Shown in pieces: positions 27,848 to 35,966 of a stretch of 64,000 bases of DNA (the stretch's first letter is position 1; each line of letters starts with the position of its first letter). A program made the position numbers and the translations under genes. Location: NCBI RefSeq assembly GCF_000720115.1, contig NZ_JOIR01000008.1, forward strand, positions 1 through 64,000, in the 5' to 3' direction. The notes under the pieces were generated by a model. It saw only the letters and a program-made list of their open reading frames with translations, was not told the origin of the DNA and ran no database searches. Source of the stretch: Streptomyces sp. NRRL F-2580. Lineage in GTDB: Bacteria; Actinomycetota; Actinomycetes; Streptomycetales; Streptomycetaceae.

Positions 27848-28506
27848 GGGTCGCGATCGCCGGGGCAGGCGCGGTGGGTCGCTCCATCGCGGGCGAACTG
27901 CTGGAGAACGGCCACGAGGTGCTTCTGGTCGACAAGGCGCCGACCGCCATCTCGGTGGAGCGGGTGCCGCAGGCCGAGTGGCTGCTGGCCGACGCCTGCG
28001 AGATCACCTCGCTCGACGAGGCGGCGCTCCAGCGCTGCAACGTGGTCATCGCGGCGACCGGCGACGACAAGGTCAACCTCGTCGTCTCGCTGCTCGCCAA
28101 GACCGAGTACGGGGTGCCGCGCGTGGTGGCCCGTGTGAACAACCCCAAGAACGAGTGGCTCTTCAACGAGTCCTGGGGCGTCGACGTGGCCGTCTCCACG
28201 CCGCGCCTGATGTCGGCCCTGGTCGAGGAGGCCGTCAGCGTCGGCGACCTGGTGCGGCTGCTGCGCTTCAGCCACGGCGACGCCAACCTCGTCGAGCTGA
28301 CCCTGCCGGCCGACTCCTCGGTCGCGGGCACCCAGATCAGCGAGATCACCTGGCCCGAGGACACCTCGCTGGTCACGATCATCCGCGGCAACCGGGTGCT
28401 CACCCCGCACGGCGAGGAGACCCTGGAGCCGGGCGACGAGCTCCTCTTCGTGGCCGCCCAGGCCCGCGAGGAGCAGCTGGAGGACCTCCTCCAGGCCCGC
28501 GGCTAG
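27844..28506 (+). CDS. TrkA-family potassium uptake regulator (RCK), second of two
   Basis: A 220-residue paralogue of the preceding gene. It opens with RVAIAGAGAVGRSIAGELLENGHEVLLVDK (GxGxxG nucleotide site and acidic strand-2 end), with ATGDDKVNLVVSLLAKTEYG in the middle and a TrkA-C domain from about residue 135. The two are co-translated (ATGA) and probably form a hetero-oligomer, as seen in other actinobacterial CeoB/CeoC-type TrkA pairs. A very strong GC hairpin terminator follows within 30 nt. No membrane segments are present. Confidence 0.88.
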   Translation: MRVAIAGAGAVGRSIAGELLENGHEVLLVDKAPTAISVERVPQAEWLLADACEITSLDEAALQRCNVVIAATGDDKVNLVVSLLAKTEYGVPRVVARVNNPKNEWLFNESWGVDVAVSTPRLMSALVEEAVSVGDLVRLLRFSHGDANLVELTLPADSSVAGTQISEITWPEDTSLVTIIRGNRVLTPHGEETLEPGDELLFVAAQAREEQLEDLLQARG

Positions 28507-28534
28507 CCCTTGGCCCTGCGGTCACGCTCGACGA

Positions 28535-28570
28535 CGAAGGGGGCGCGCCCCGCAGGGCGCGCCCCCTTCG
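28535..28570 (+). terminator. Strong GC-rich hairpin terminator after the trkA pair
   Basis: A perfect 16-bp stem (28535-28550 with 28555-28570) around a CGCA tetraloop, 28 nt after the second trkA stop. Confidence 0.85.
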
Positions 28571-28784
28571 GGCTTCCCGCCCTCGGGCCGGCCCGACACG
28601 AACGCCCGCTCCCGGGCACGTCGCGGACCGTGGACGGCCCCGGCGGCCCCGGCGGCCGCGCGCCACGGGCCCGGCCGCGCGCCGCAGGCCGCCGGCGTCT
28701 GCGGGCTCACCCTGCGCCCACAGACGCGCTCCCGCCGCCAGGATGGCGCACGCAGTGCCGCCCGGCGGGCGGGGCCCGGCAGCA
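28571..28784. other. GC-rich spacer without a gene
   Basis: About 210 nt between two facing terminators. It contains local CCCCGGCGG repeats and no credible coding sequence. Nothing functional is seen. Confidence 0.5.
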
Positions 28785-28829
28785 CGAAAGGGGCGGAACC
28801 GGCCATCCGGGCCGGTCCCGCCCCTTTCG
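28785..28829 (-). terminator. Hairpin terminator after the DUF3159 gene
   Basis: A 20-bp stem with one mismatch (28785-28804 with 28810-28829), 14 nt beyond the DUF3159 stop on the minus strand. Confidence 0.8.
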
Positions 28830-28843
28830 TCAGCTGTGGGCCC

Positions 28844-29569
28844 TCAGGCCTTCGGCCCCTTGGCGGCGGCCTCCGCAGCCTCCTTCGCCTCCCACTCCGC
28901 GATCACGTCGATCGGCGGCGGCGCCTTCGCCAGGAAGACCCAGGTGAAGTACACCGCGAGCACTATCGGCGGCAGCTTCAGCCCGATCAGCACCCAGCCC
29001 AGCTGCGTCGCGTCACCCCACCAGTACAGCGGGAAGAGGATCGCGTACTTGGCGAGGAAGATCAGGCCCCAGGCCAGGCTGGCCTTGGTGTACGCCTTCT
29101 TGCGCCCGGGGTTGCGGGTGCGCCAGGACAGGTTCTCCTTGAACACCGGGCCCAGGATCACGCCCAGCAGCGGGAAGCCCACCAGCGCGGAGAGCGTGAA
29201 GGCCACCCCGAGCCCGGCCCCGTAGATCATGCCCGGCAGGTAGAAGCCCTTCGGGCTGCCCGTGAAGAGGGCGAAGGCCACGCCCACACCCACGCCGAAG
29301 ACCCCGCTGAAGGCGTGCTTCACCGTGTCCTTGCGCAGCAGCCGGACGATCACCAGGAGCACCGCGACGGCGCCCGCGGCGAAGGCGGACCACTTCAGGT
29401 CCTTGTTGATCGTGTAGATCATGACGAAGAGCAACCCGGGGAGCATCGTCTCCACGGTGCCCCGGATGCCTCCGAAGGCGTCGAACAGCGCCGCCTGCGT
29501 CACCGCGCTCTGGTCCTCGGACGGCGTGGCGGCGGGTTCCGGGGGGGTCGGTTTGTCGAATGACGTCAC
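28844..29569 (-). CDS. DUF3159 family membrane protein
   Basis: A 241-residue integral membrane protein of the actinobacterial DUF3159 family, function unknown. After a polar N-terminus (AALFDAFGGIRGTVETMLPG is the typical entry) there are about five to six hydrophobic segments between residues 40 and 215, then a charged Ala/Glu/Lys tail. It begins with GTG 3 nt after the stop of the OB-fold gene, so the two form an operon, possibly continuous with kdpDE. A terminator follows. Confidence 0.85.
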   Translation of the reverse strand: MTSFDKPTPPEPAATPSEDQSAVTQAALFDAFGGIRGTVETMLPGLLFVMIYTINKDLKWSAFAAGAVAVLLVIVRLLRKDTVKHAFSGVFGVGVGVAFALFTGSPKGFYLPGMIYGAGLGVAFTLSALVGFPLLGVILGPVFKENLSWRTRNPGRKKAYTKASLAWGLIFLAKYAILFPLYWWGDATQLGWVLIGLKLPPIVLAVYFTWVFLAKAPPPIDVIAEWEAKEAAEAAAKGPKA

Positions 29570-29572
29570 CGG

Positions 29573-29992
29573 TCAGTGCTCCTGTCCGAGCGGTCGGAGT
29601 TCGTACTTCGGGTTGAAGAGCACCCGACGGCCATGACTCATCGAGATGCGCCCGGAGGCGATCATGCGTCGTCCCGGCTCGATTCCCACGATCGAGCGAC
29701 GCCCGAGCCAGACCACGTCCAGGGCGGCGGAGCCGTCGAAGAGCTCCGCTTCCAGCGCGGGGACGCCCGCCCGCGGCCGCAGGGTGACGGTACGCAGGGT
29801 TCCGGTCACCTTGACTATCTGGCGGTCGTGGCAGTCGCAGATACGCGTGCACCCCGCGGCTTCTGCGTCCTCCTGCAGCTCCGCCGAATGCAGCTCCTCC
29901 TGCGACGTGGACAGCCGCTCGATCATCCGGCGGAACCGGCCCGCCGGCCTGGCCGGCTTCGCGAGCTTCTCGGGACGCGGTTCAGCACTCAT
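29573..29992 (-). CDS. OB-fold nucleic-acid-binding domain protein
   Basis: A 139-residue soluble protein. Its C-terminal half is a single OB-fold domain: VTGTLRTVTLRPRAGVPALEAEL, DVVWLGRRSIVGIEPGRRMIASGRIS, RVLFNPKYEL. The N-terminal ~50 residues are basic then helical and include a CTRICDC cysteine cluster. It resembles the small OB-fold proteins paired with DUF3159 in actinobacteria; the ligand (RNA or ssDNA) is unknown. It starts 25 nt after kdpE on the same strand and ends 3 nt before the DUF3159 gene. Confidence 0.8.
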   Translation of the reverse strand: MSAEPRPEKLAKPARPAGRFRRMIERLSTSQEELHSAELQEDAEAAGCTRICDCHDRQIVKVTGTLRTVTLRPRAGVPALEAELFDGSAALDVVWLGRRSIVGIEPGRRMIASGRISMSHGRRVLFNPKYELRPLGQEH

Positions 29993-30017
29993 ACAAGGAA
30001 GCCTACCGGCGTGCCCA

Positions 30018-30704
30018 CTACCTCTCGAAGCGGTATCCCATGCCCGGTTCGGTGATGAAGTGCCGGGGGTGCGAGGGTTCCGCCTCCAGCTTGCGCCGCA
30101 GTTGGGCCATGTAGACCCGCAGATAGTTGGTCTCGGTGCCGTACGACGGCCCCCAGACCTCCTGGAGCAGCTGCTTCTGGCCGACCAGCTTGCCGCCGTT
30201 GCGGACCAGCACCTCCAGCAGGTGCCACTCGGTCGGCGTCAGGCGTACGTCGCGCCCCTCGCGCACGGCCTTCTTCGCGGCCAGGTCCACCGTGAAGCCC
30301 TCGGTCTCCACGATCACCTCGTCCTCGCCGGAACCGGCCGAGGGTTCGGCGCGGCGGACGGCGGCGCGCAGCCGGGCCAGCAGCTCGTCCATGCCGAAGG
30401 GCTTGGTGACGTAGTCGTCGGCCCCCGCGTCCAGCGCCTCGACCTTCTCGTCGGAGGTCTGGCGGGCGGAGAGGACCAGGATCGGCACCCGGGTCCAGCC
30501 CCGCAGGCCCTTGATCACCTCGATGCCGTCCATGTCGGGGAGTCCGAGGTCGAGGACGACCACGTCGGGGTGGCGGGCCGCCGCGAGCTCCAGCGCGCTC
30601 GCGCCGTCGGCCGCGGCGTCCACCTCGTACTGGCGGGCCTTCAGGTTGATCACAAGGGCTCGGACGATCTGCGGCTCGTCTTCCACCACGAGCACCCGGG
30701 TCAT
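30018..30704 (-). CDS. kdpE: KdpE response regulator
   Basis: A 228-residue OmpR-type response regulator. The receiver domain has phospho-acceptor D52 (VVLDLGLPD), acidic pocket E8-D9 and the KPF motif near residue 104; a winged helix-turn-helix lies at about 130-225 (RDVRLTPTEWHLLEVLVRNGGKLVGQKQLL in part, ending MGYRFE). It pairs with KdpD, whose stop it overlaps by 4 nt. KdpDE normally switches on the high-affinity K+ ATPase kdpFABC when K+ is low or turgor falls; those genes are not in the window, so it acts on a distant operon or on local potassium genes. Confidence 0.92.
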   Translation of the reverse strand: MTRVLVVEDEPQIVRALVINLKARQYEVDAAADGASALELAAARHPDVVVLDLGLPDMDGIEVIKGLRGWTRVPILVLSARQTSDEKVEALDAGADDYVTKPFGMDELLARLRAAVRRAEPSAGSGEDEVIVETEGFTVDLAAKKAVREGRDVRLTPTEWHLLEVLVRNGGKLVGQKQLLQEVWGPSYGTETNYLRVYMAQLRRKLEAEPSHPRHFITEPGMGYRFER

Positions 30705-33283
30705 TGAGGTCCTGCCTTCTGTCGTGTCATCCGATCACTGTCGTGATCTCGTTCCATGGGTTCCACCGGTTCAACGGGTCCGGGGGGCACCGCCCGCAGG
30801 GTGAGCACCATCGTCAGCCCTCCGCCGGGGGTGTCCTCGGCCGTCAGGGTGCCGTCCATGGCCTCGGCGAATCCGCGGGCGACCGCGAGCCCGAGGCCCA
30901 CTCCGGACCCGCGCGGGGCGTCACCGTGCCGCTGGAAGGGGGCGAAGATCCGGTCCCTGGCCTCCTCGGGGACCCCCGGCCCGCGGTCGACGACCCGTAC
31001 CTCGACGCGGTCGCCGAGGCAGCTGGCCGCCACCAGCACCGGTTGCCCGGGCGGGCTGTACTTGACGGCGTTCTCCACCACGTTGGCGACGGACCGCTCC
31101 AGCAGCCCCGGGTCCACCGCCACCATGGGCAGCGTCTCGGGCACGTCCAGCAGCACGCTGTCCTCCGGTACGCCGCCCAGCGCCATCGGGACCACCTCGT
31201 CGAGGTAGATCTCCCGGATGAGCGGGGTGACGGTGCCGGTCTGCAGCCGGGACATGTCGAGCAGGTTGCCCACGAGGTGGTCGAGGCGGTCGGCGCCCTC
31301 CTCAATGCCTTCCAGGAGCTCCGCCCGGTCCTGCTCGGACCACTCCACGTCGTCGGAGCGCAAGGAGCTCACGGAGGCCTTGATGGAGGCCAGCGGCGTA
31401 CGGAGGTCATGGCTGACGGCGGCCAGCAGCGCGGTCCGGATCCGGTTCCCCTCGGCCAGCCGGCGGGCCTCCTCGGCCTCGCCGACCAGCCGCTGGCGGT
31501 CCAGGACCACGGCCGCCTGGGCCGCGAAGGCACCCAGCACCCGGCGGTCCTCGGCGGGCAGGACCCGCCCGGACAGGGCCAGCGCCATGTGGTCGCCGAT
31601 GGGCATGTCCACATCGGCGTCCTCGGGCCGCTCGGCGGGGCGCGGGCCGACGCTGCCGGCCGGCTTCCAGGGGTCCACGTCGTTCTCCCGCTCCAGCAGG
31701 GCCACCGACTCCATCGCGAAGGTCTCTCGCACCCGCTCCAGCAGCGCGTCCAGCGTGGTCTCGCCGCGCAGCACGCTGCCGGCCAGGAAGGAGAGGATCT
31801 CGGACTCGGCGCGCAGCCGGGCCGCCTGGTGGGTGCGCCGCGCGGCCAGATCGACCACGGACGCCACGGAGACGGCCACGCCGACGAAGACGGCGATGGC
31901 GACGATGTTCCGGGCGTCGGAGACGGCGAACCGGTGCAGCGGCGGGGCGAAGTAGTAGTTCAGCAGCAGGGAGCCGACGGCGGCGGAGGCGAGGGCCGGC
32001 CAGAGGCCGCCGAGCAGCGCCGCCGCGACCGTCAGCGCCAGGAAGAGCAGCATGTCGTTGGCGAGGCCGGGGTCCCACGCGACATGCGTCAGCAGCAGGC
32101 ACAGCAACGGCGGGAAGACCACGCCCACCAGCCAGCCGGCGAGGATCCGGGGCCGCCCGAGCCGGGCCGCCGAGCGCACCACGGGCAGGCCGCGCCCCTT
32201 GGCGACCTCCTCGTGCGTGACGATGTGCACGTCGAGGTCGGGTCCGGAGTCGCGGGCCACGCTCGCGCCGACGCCGGGGCCGAAGACGTACTGCCACGAG
32301 CGGCGGCGGCTGGAGCCGAGCACGATCTGGGTGGCGTTGACCCCGCGCGCGAACTCCAGCAGCGCGTCCGGAATGTCGTCGCCGATCACATGGTGAAACG
32401 TTCCGCCCAGGTCCTCGACCAGGGTCCGCTGGACCGCGAGCTCCTTCGGCGAGGCCGCGGTCAGCCCGTCGCTGCGGGCGATGTAGACGGCGAGGAGCTC
32501 GCTGCCCGAGCCCTTGGCCGCCATCCGCGAGGCGCGCCGGACGAGCGTGCGCCCCTCCGGCCCGCCGGTCAGCCCGACGACGATCCGCTCGCGCGCCTGC
32601 CAGGTCGAGCGGATGCCGTGCTCGCCCCGGTACTGCTGGAGGTACTCGTCCGCCCGGTCGGCGACCCACAGCAGCGCCAGCTCGCGCAGGGCCGTGAGGT
32701 TGCCGGGCCGGAAGTAGTTGGACAGGGCCGCGTCGACCTTCTCGGGCTTGTATATGTTCCCGTGCGCCATCCGCCGGCGCAGCGCCTGCGGGGACATGTC
32801 GACCAGCTCGATCTGGTCGGCCCGGCGGACCACCTCGTCGGGCACGGTCTCCCGCTGCCGCACCCCGGTGATCGACTCGACCACGTCCCCCAGGGACTCC
32901 AGGTGCTGGATGTTGACCGTGGACACGACGTCGATCCCGGCCCGCAGCAGCTCCTCGACGTCCTGCCAGCGCTTGGCGTTGCGCGAGCCGGGCACGTTGG
33001 TGTGCGCGAGTTCGTCGACGAGCGCGATGGCGGGGCCGCGGGCGAGCAGCGCGTCCACGTCCATCTCGGTGAAGGAGGCTCCGCGGTAGGTGAGGGCCTT
33101 GCGCTCCACCCGTTCGAGACCGTGCAGCATGACCTCCGTGCGCGGCCGCCCGTGGTGCTCGACGAAGCCGACGACGAGGTCCGCGCCCCGCTCCACCCTG
33201 CGGTGGCCCTCGGAGAGCATCGCGTAGGTCTTGCCCACACCGGGTGCCGCGCCGAGATAGATCCTGAGCTTGCCGCGTCCCAT
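30701..33283 (-). CDS. kdpD: KdpD osmosensitive K+ sensor histidine kinase
   Basis: An 860-residue KdpD. The N-terminal KdpD domain starts GKLRIYLGAAPGVGKTYAML (P-loop near residues 9-17); a USP-like domain follows, then four closely spaced transmembrane helices (DUF4118, about residues 400-500), a GAF-like region, and HisKA with SHDLRTP (H625) and HATPase (NAVKYSPPG, GSGVGLGLAV). I start it at the ATG at 33283, where KdpD homology begins; in-frame starts at 33316 and 33442 would add a non-conserved leader. It overlaps kdpE by 4 nt. Several KdpD proteins bind c-di-AMP in the USP domain; whether this one does cannot be read here. Confidence 0.9.
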   Translation of the reverse strand: MGRGKLRIYLGAAPGVGKTYAMLSEGHRRVERGADLVVGFVEHHGRPRTEVMLHGLERVERKALTYRGASFTEMDVDALLARGPAIALVDELAHTNVPGSRNAKRWQDVEELLRAGIDVVSTVNIQHLESLGDVVESITGVRQRETVPDEVVRRADQIELVDMSPQALRRRMAHGNIYKPEKVDAALSNYFRPGNLTALRELALLWVADRADEYLQQYRGEHGIRSTWQARERIVVGLTGGPEGRTLVRRASRMAAKGSGSELLAVYIARSDGLTAASPKELAVQRTLVEDLGGTFHHVIGDDIPDALLEFARGVNATQIVLGSSRRRSWQYVFGPGVGASVARDSGPDLDVHIVTHEEVAKGRGLPVVRSAARLGRPRILAGWLVGVVFPPLLCLLLTHVAWDPGLANDMLLFLALTVAAALLGGLWPALASAAVGSLLLNYYFAPPLHRFAVSDARNIVAIAVFVGVAVSVASVVDLAARRTHQAARLRAESEILSFLAGSVLRGETTLDALLERVRETFAMESVALLERENDVDPWKPAGSVGPRPAERPEDADVDMPIGDHMALALSGRVLPAEDRRVLGAFAAQAAVVLDRQRLVGEAEEARRLAEGNRIRTALLAAVSHDLRTPLASIKASVSSLRSDDVEWSEQDRAELLEGIEEGADRLDHLVGNLLDMSRLQTGTVTPLIREIYLDEVVPMALGGVPEDSVLLDVPETLPMVAVDPGLLERSVANVVENAVKYSPPGQPVLVAASCLGDRVEVRVVDRGPGVPEEARDRIFAPFQRHGDAPRGSGVGLGLAVARGFAEAMDGTLTAEDTPGGGLTMVLTLRAVPPGPVEPVEPMERDHDSDRMTRQKAGPQ

Positions 33284-33408
33284 GCGCCCATTCTCGGGGA
33301 CGTCCGGGACGACCATGCCCCGATCACCGCCCGGGCGCCGATCCCTGACGGATCCCTGACGCCGCGGGCGGGGTCCCCGCGCGGCGGGCACGGGCGGGCG
33401 CGCGAAGA

Positions 33409-33445
33409 CCGGTGGGCCCCACCCCGAAGGAGTGGGGCCCACCGG
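33409..33445 (-). terminator. Second hairpin downstream of DUF3710
   Basis: A perfect 14-bp stem (33409-33422 with 33432-33445) and 9-nt loop between DUF3710 and kdpD, probably separating the two minus-strand operons. Confidence 0.7.
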
Positions 33446-33458
33446 CCGAAAACATGCG

Positions 33459-33484
33459 ACGGCCCCCTGTGCGCACGGGGCCGT
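33459..33484 (-). terminator. Hairpin directly after DUF3710
   Basis: An 8-bp GC stem (ACGGCCCC at 33459-33466; complement at 33477-33484) 6 nt past the DUF3710 stop, tandem with the hairpin at 33409-33445. Confidence 0.6.
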
Positions 33485-33490
33485 CCGAGG

Positions 33491-34276
33491 TCAGCGGACC
33501 TCGGTGATCTCCGGGCCGCGCTCCAGCTGGCCCATGCCGCCGCCGAAGCGGGAGCCTTCCTGCTCCTCCGTCTGCACGCCGTCCGGCACCATCTGGGCGT
33601 CGTTCGGCAGCTTCAGGACGATCGGGTCGCGGGGGGCCATCGGGCCGTCGCCGCGGACGACGACGGTGTCCCGGAAGATCTGCTCCAGCACGCCCGCCGA
33701 CTCGGGGCGCACCGCGCCCTGGCCGGAGATGACGCCGCGCAGGAACCAGCGCGGACCGTCGACGCCGACGAAGCGGACCAGCTGGGCGCCGGTCTGTCCG
33801 TCCGGGAGCGGTACGGGCACCTGTGCGCGCAGCTCCCAGCCCAGCGAACCCTGGGCCTCGTCGATGATGCCGCCCTGCTGGGTGATGCCCGCGGCGATCT
33901 CTTCGCGGACCTCGCCCCAGATGCCTTCCTTCTTGGGCGCGGCGAAGGCCTGCAGCTGCACGGCACTGTCGCCCAGGACCACGGTCGCGGCCACGATCGC
34001 GTCACCCGCGACCTCGACGCGCAGTTCCATGCCCTCGACACCGGGTACGAGGATGCCGCCCAGGTCGACCCGGCCGTCGGCCGGGTTCCCGAGCACCTCG
34101 GAGACGTCCCACGGGCCGTCGGGCCGCGGGGCGGGAGGCAGGTTCACGCGGCGCGGCGTGGCAGCGCCGTCCTGCTCGCCCGCGTCGTCCGGCTCACCGG
34201 AGCCGACGCCGTCTACGACCTGCTCGGCCGCGCCGCCGTCCTTGGCGGAGTCGTTCTTCTTGCGACGTCCGAACAC
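33491..34276 (-). CDS. DUF3710 family protein
   Basis: A 261-residue soluble protein of the actinobacterial DUF3710 family, function unknown and usually found beside dut. The N-terminus is basic (MFGRRKKNDSAKDGG); the conserved core runs through RVDLGGILVPGVEGMELRVEV, WGEVREEIAAGI, VRFVGVDGPRWFLRGVISG and a VVVRGDGPMAPRDPIVLKLP block. It begins with GTG one base after the dut stop, so the two are co-translated. Two tandem hairpins close the operon. Confidence 0.87.
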   Translation of the reverse strand: MFGRRKKNDSAKDGGAAEQVVDGVGSGEPDDAGEQDGAATPRRVNLPPAPRPDGPWDVSEVLGNPADGRVDLGGILVPGVEGMELRVEVAGDAIVAATVVLGDSAVQLQAFAAPKKEGIWGEVREEIAAGITQQGGIIDEAQGSLGWELRAQVPVPLPDGQTGAQLVRFVGVDGPRWFLRGVISGQGAVRPESAGVLEQIFRDTVVVRGDGPMAPRDPIVLKLPNDAQMVPDGVQTEEQEGSRFGGGMGQLERGPEITEVR

Positions 34277-34277
34277 G

Positions 34278-34823
34278 TCACTGTCCTTCCCGGTCGGTTA
34301 CGACCGAAGCGTAGCCATTCCCACCCTGCTGACCAGCCCCGGATCCGGCCACGGCCGCATGACCGCCGGTGGAGCCGAAGCCCCCCTCGGCCCGGGCCGA
34401 GCCGGGAAGTTCCGCCACCTCGTGGAAGCGCACCTTCTCGACCCGCTGGACAACCAGCTGGGCAATGCGGTCGAAACGCTCGAACCGGACGCTCTCGCGA
34501 GGGTCGAGATTGACCACGATCACCTTGATCTCCCCACGGTACCCGGCATCCACCGTCCCCGGGGCATTCACGAGGGCTAGCCCGCAGCGTGCGGCCAGGC
34601 CGGACCTGGGGTGCACGAACGCCGCGTACCCGTCGGGCAGGGCGATGGACACTCCGGTGGGCAGCACGGTCCGCTCGCCGGGCGCCAGCTCCGCGGCCTG
34701 GGTCGTCACCAGGTCGCAGCCGGCGTCGCCGGGGTGGCCGTACGCGGGAATGGGGACCTCCGGATCGACGCGGCGGATCAGCACGTCGACCTCGTGGCGG
34801 GGTCCGTTGTGGTTCAGGGACAT
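34278..34823 (-). CDS. dut: dUTP diphosphatase (dUTPase)
   Basis: A 181-residue trimeric dUTPase that hydrolyses dUTP to dUMP and pyrophosphate, keeping uracil out of DNA. The five motifs are visible: PGDAGCDL (motif 1, residues ~31-38), HPRSGLA (2), VNAPGTVDAGYRGEI with the catalytic Asp (3), RIAQLVV (4) and RAEGGFGSTGG (5), plus a Gly-rich tail. The ATG at 34823 overlaps the thioesterase stop (ATGA), and the stop is one base before DUF3710. Confidence 0.95.
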   Translation of the reverse strand: MSLNHNGPRHEVDVLIRRVDPEVPIPAYGHPGDAGCDLVTTQAAELAPGERTVLPTGVSIALPDGYAAFVHPRSGLAARCGLALVNAPGTVDAGYRGEIKVIVVNLDPRESVRFERFDRIAQLVVQRVEKVRFHEVAELPGSARAEGGFGSTGGHAAVAGSGAGQQGGNGYASVVTDREGQ

Positions 34824-35407
34824 CAGGGGTTCACCTCGAAGGCGCGTGCGCGCCTGACCTGGTCCGGGTCGGCCATCGCCGCCCGGATCTCCTCGGGCCG
34901 ACCGTTGTCGATGAAGTGGTCGACCTTCACCTCGATGAAGAGGGCGTCGGCGCGCACGGCGACCGGGCCCTGCGGGCCGCCTATCCGGCCGACGGCGGTG
35001 CAGTAGATCTTCCGCCCGGCGACGGCGGTGACCTCGGCCTCCAGGTACAGCACGGTGTCCACGGGCACGGGCCGTACGAAGTCGGTCTCCAGCCGCCCCG
35101 TCACCGCGATGACGCGCAGCAGCCAGTTCAGGGAGCCCAGCGTCTCGTCGAGCGCGGTGGCGAGCACGCCGCCGTGGGCGAGGCCGGGAGCGCCCTGGTG
35201 TGCGGGCTTGACGGTGAACTCGGCGGTGACGCGCACGCCCTCGCCCGCGCGGGCCTCCAGGTGGAGGCCGTGCGGCTGGCCCTCGCCGCAGCCGAAACAG
35301 TGCTCGTAGTGCGCACCGAGGAGCTCTCCGGGTGCCGGGGCATCGGGGTGCCGGACCGGCGCCGTGGCATCGGCCGGGGGCGTCAACGCTGTGTTTCGTC
35401 CACTCAC
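34823..35407 (-). CDS. PaaI-family thioesterase (hotdog fold)
   Basis: A 194-residue hotdog-fold acyl-CoA thioesterase-like protein. The conserved block APGLAHGGVLATALDETLGSLN (about residues 70-92) carries the HGG...E/D active-site pattern; the preceding HCFGCGEGQPHGLHL supplies conserved cysteines. The GTG at 35407 has an upstream GGTAAGG and is where the polypeptide becomes family-like; the frame continues upstream to 35788 only as antisense of DUF3093. It overlaps dut by 4 nt. The substrate is unknown. Confidence 0.82.
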   Translation of the reverse strand: MSGRNTALTPPADATAPVRHPDAPAPGELLGAHYEHCFGCGEGQPHGLHLEARAGEGVRVTAEFTVKPAHQGAPGLAHGGVLATALDETLGSLNWLLRVIAVTGRLETDFVRPVPVDTVLYLEAEVTAVAGRKIYCTAVGRIGGPQGPVAVRADALFIEVKVDHFIDNGRPEEIRAAMADPDQVRRARAFEVNP

Positions 35408-35465
35408 AGCCGCAGACCTTACCCGCGCGGCTACCCACCGGTCGCCCCGTGGCAGGCTTGAGCTC

Positions 35466-35939
35466 ATGCAGCTCTCCCCCGCGCACCACGACGAACGTCT
35501 GACCGCCCCCCGCTCCTGGTGGGGCATCGCCGTACTGACCGGCCTCGCGTGCGCGCTGATGCTGCTGCCGCTGGGCACGATGCCGCTGCTGGCCGGCCTG
35601 GTCGGGGGCACCGCGCTGAGCGGACTGCTGGTGAGCTCGTACGGTTCCGCGCGCGTGCGCGTGGTGAACGGGGCGCTGGCGGTCGGCGAGGCGCGGATCC
35701 CGGTGACCGCGCTGGGTGAGCCGGAGGTGCTGGACGCCGAGGAGTCGCGCGCCTGGCGCACGCACAAGGCGGACACGCGCGCCTTCATGCTGCTGCGCAG
35801 TTACGTGCCGACCGCGGTCCGCGTCGAGGTCACCGACCCCGCGGACCCGACCCCGTACGTCTACGTCTCCACCCGCGAGCCCGCGGCCCTGGTCGCGGCG
35901 ATCCGCGCGGCGAAGGCCCGGGCCGTCCCGTCCGAGTAG
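35466..35939 (+). CDS. DUF3093 family membrane protein
   Basis: A 157-residue protein with two adjacent hydrophobic segments (about residues 18-50, GIAVLTGLACALMLLPLG and LLAGLVGGTALSGLLVS) and a beta-rich cytoplasmic part containing RVRVVNGALAVGEARIP and YVYVSTREPAALVAAI. This is the pattern of actinobacterial DUF3093 proteins that sit divergent from dut; function unknown. I use the ATG at 35466 because the preceding in-frame codons are antisense of the thioesterase gene. Confidence 0.85.
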   Translation: MQLSPAHHDERLTAPRSWWGIAVLTGLACALMLLPLGTMPLLAGLVGGTALSGLLVSSYGSARVRVVNGALAVGEARIPVTALGEPEVLDAEESRAWRTHKADTRAFMLLRSYVPTAVRVEVTDPADPTPYVYVSTREPAALVAAIRAAKARAVPSE

Positions 35940-35966
35940 CGCCCGCGCGCCCGGCTGCGGCCGGTC

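Noticed and set aside
33284..33442. Longer KdpD N-terminus
   Set aside because: Pro/Arg/Gly-rich and overlapping the operon hairpins; KdpD homology starts at 33283.
30704..34513. 1,269-codon open frame on the plus strand
   Set aside because: Antisense of kdpD and DUF3710, rich in His/Gln/Gly/Arg; the opposite strand holds clear kinase motifs.
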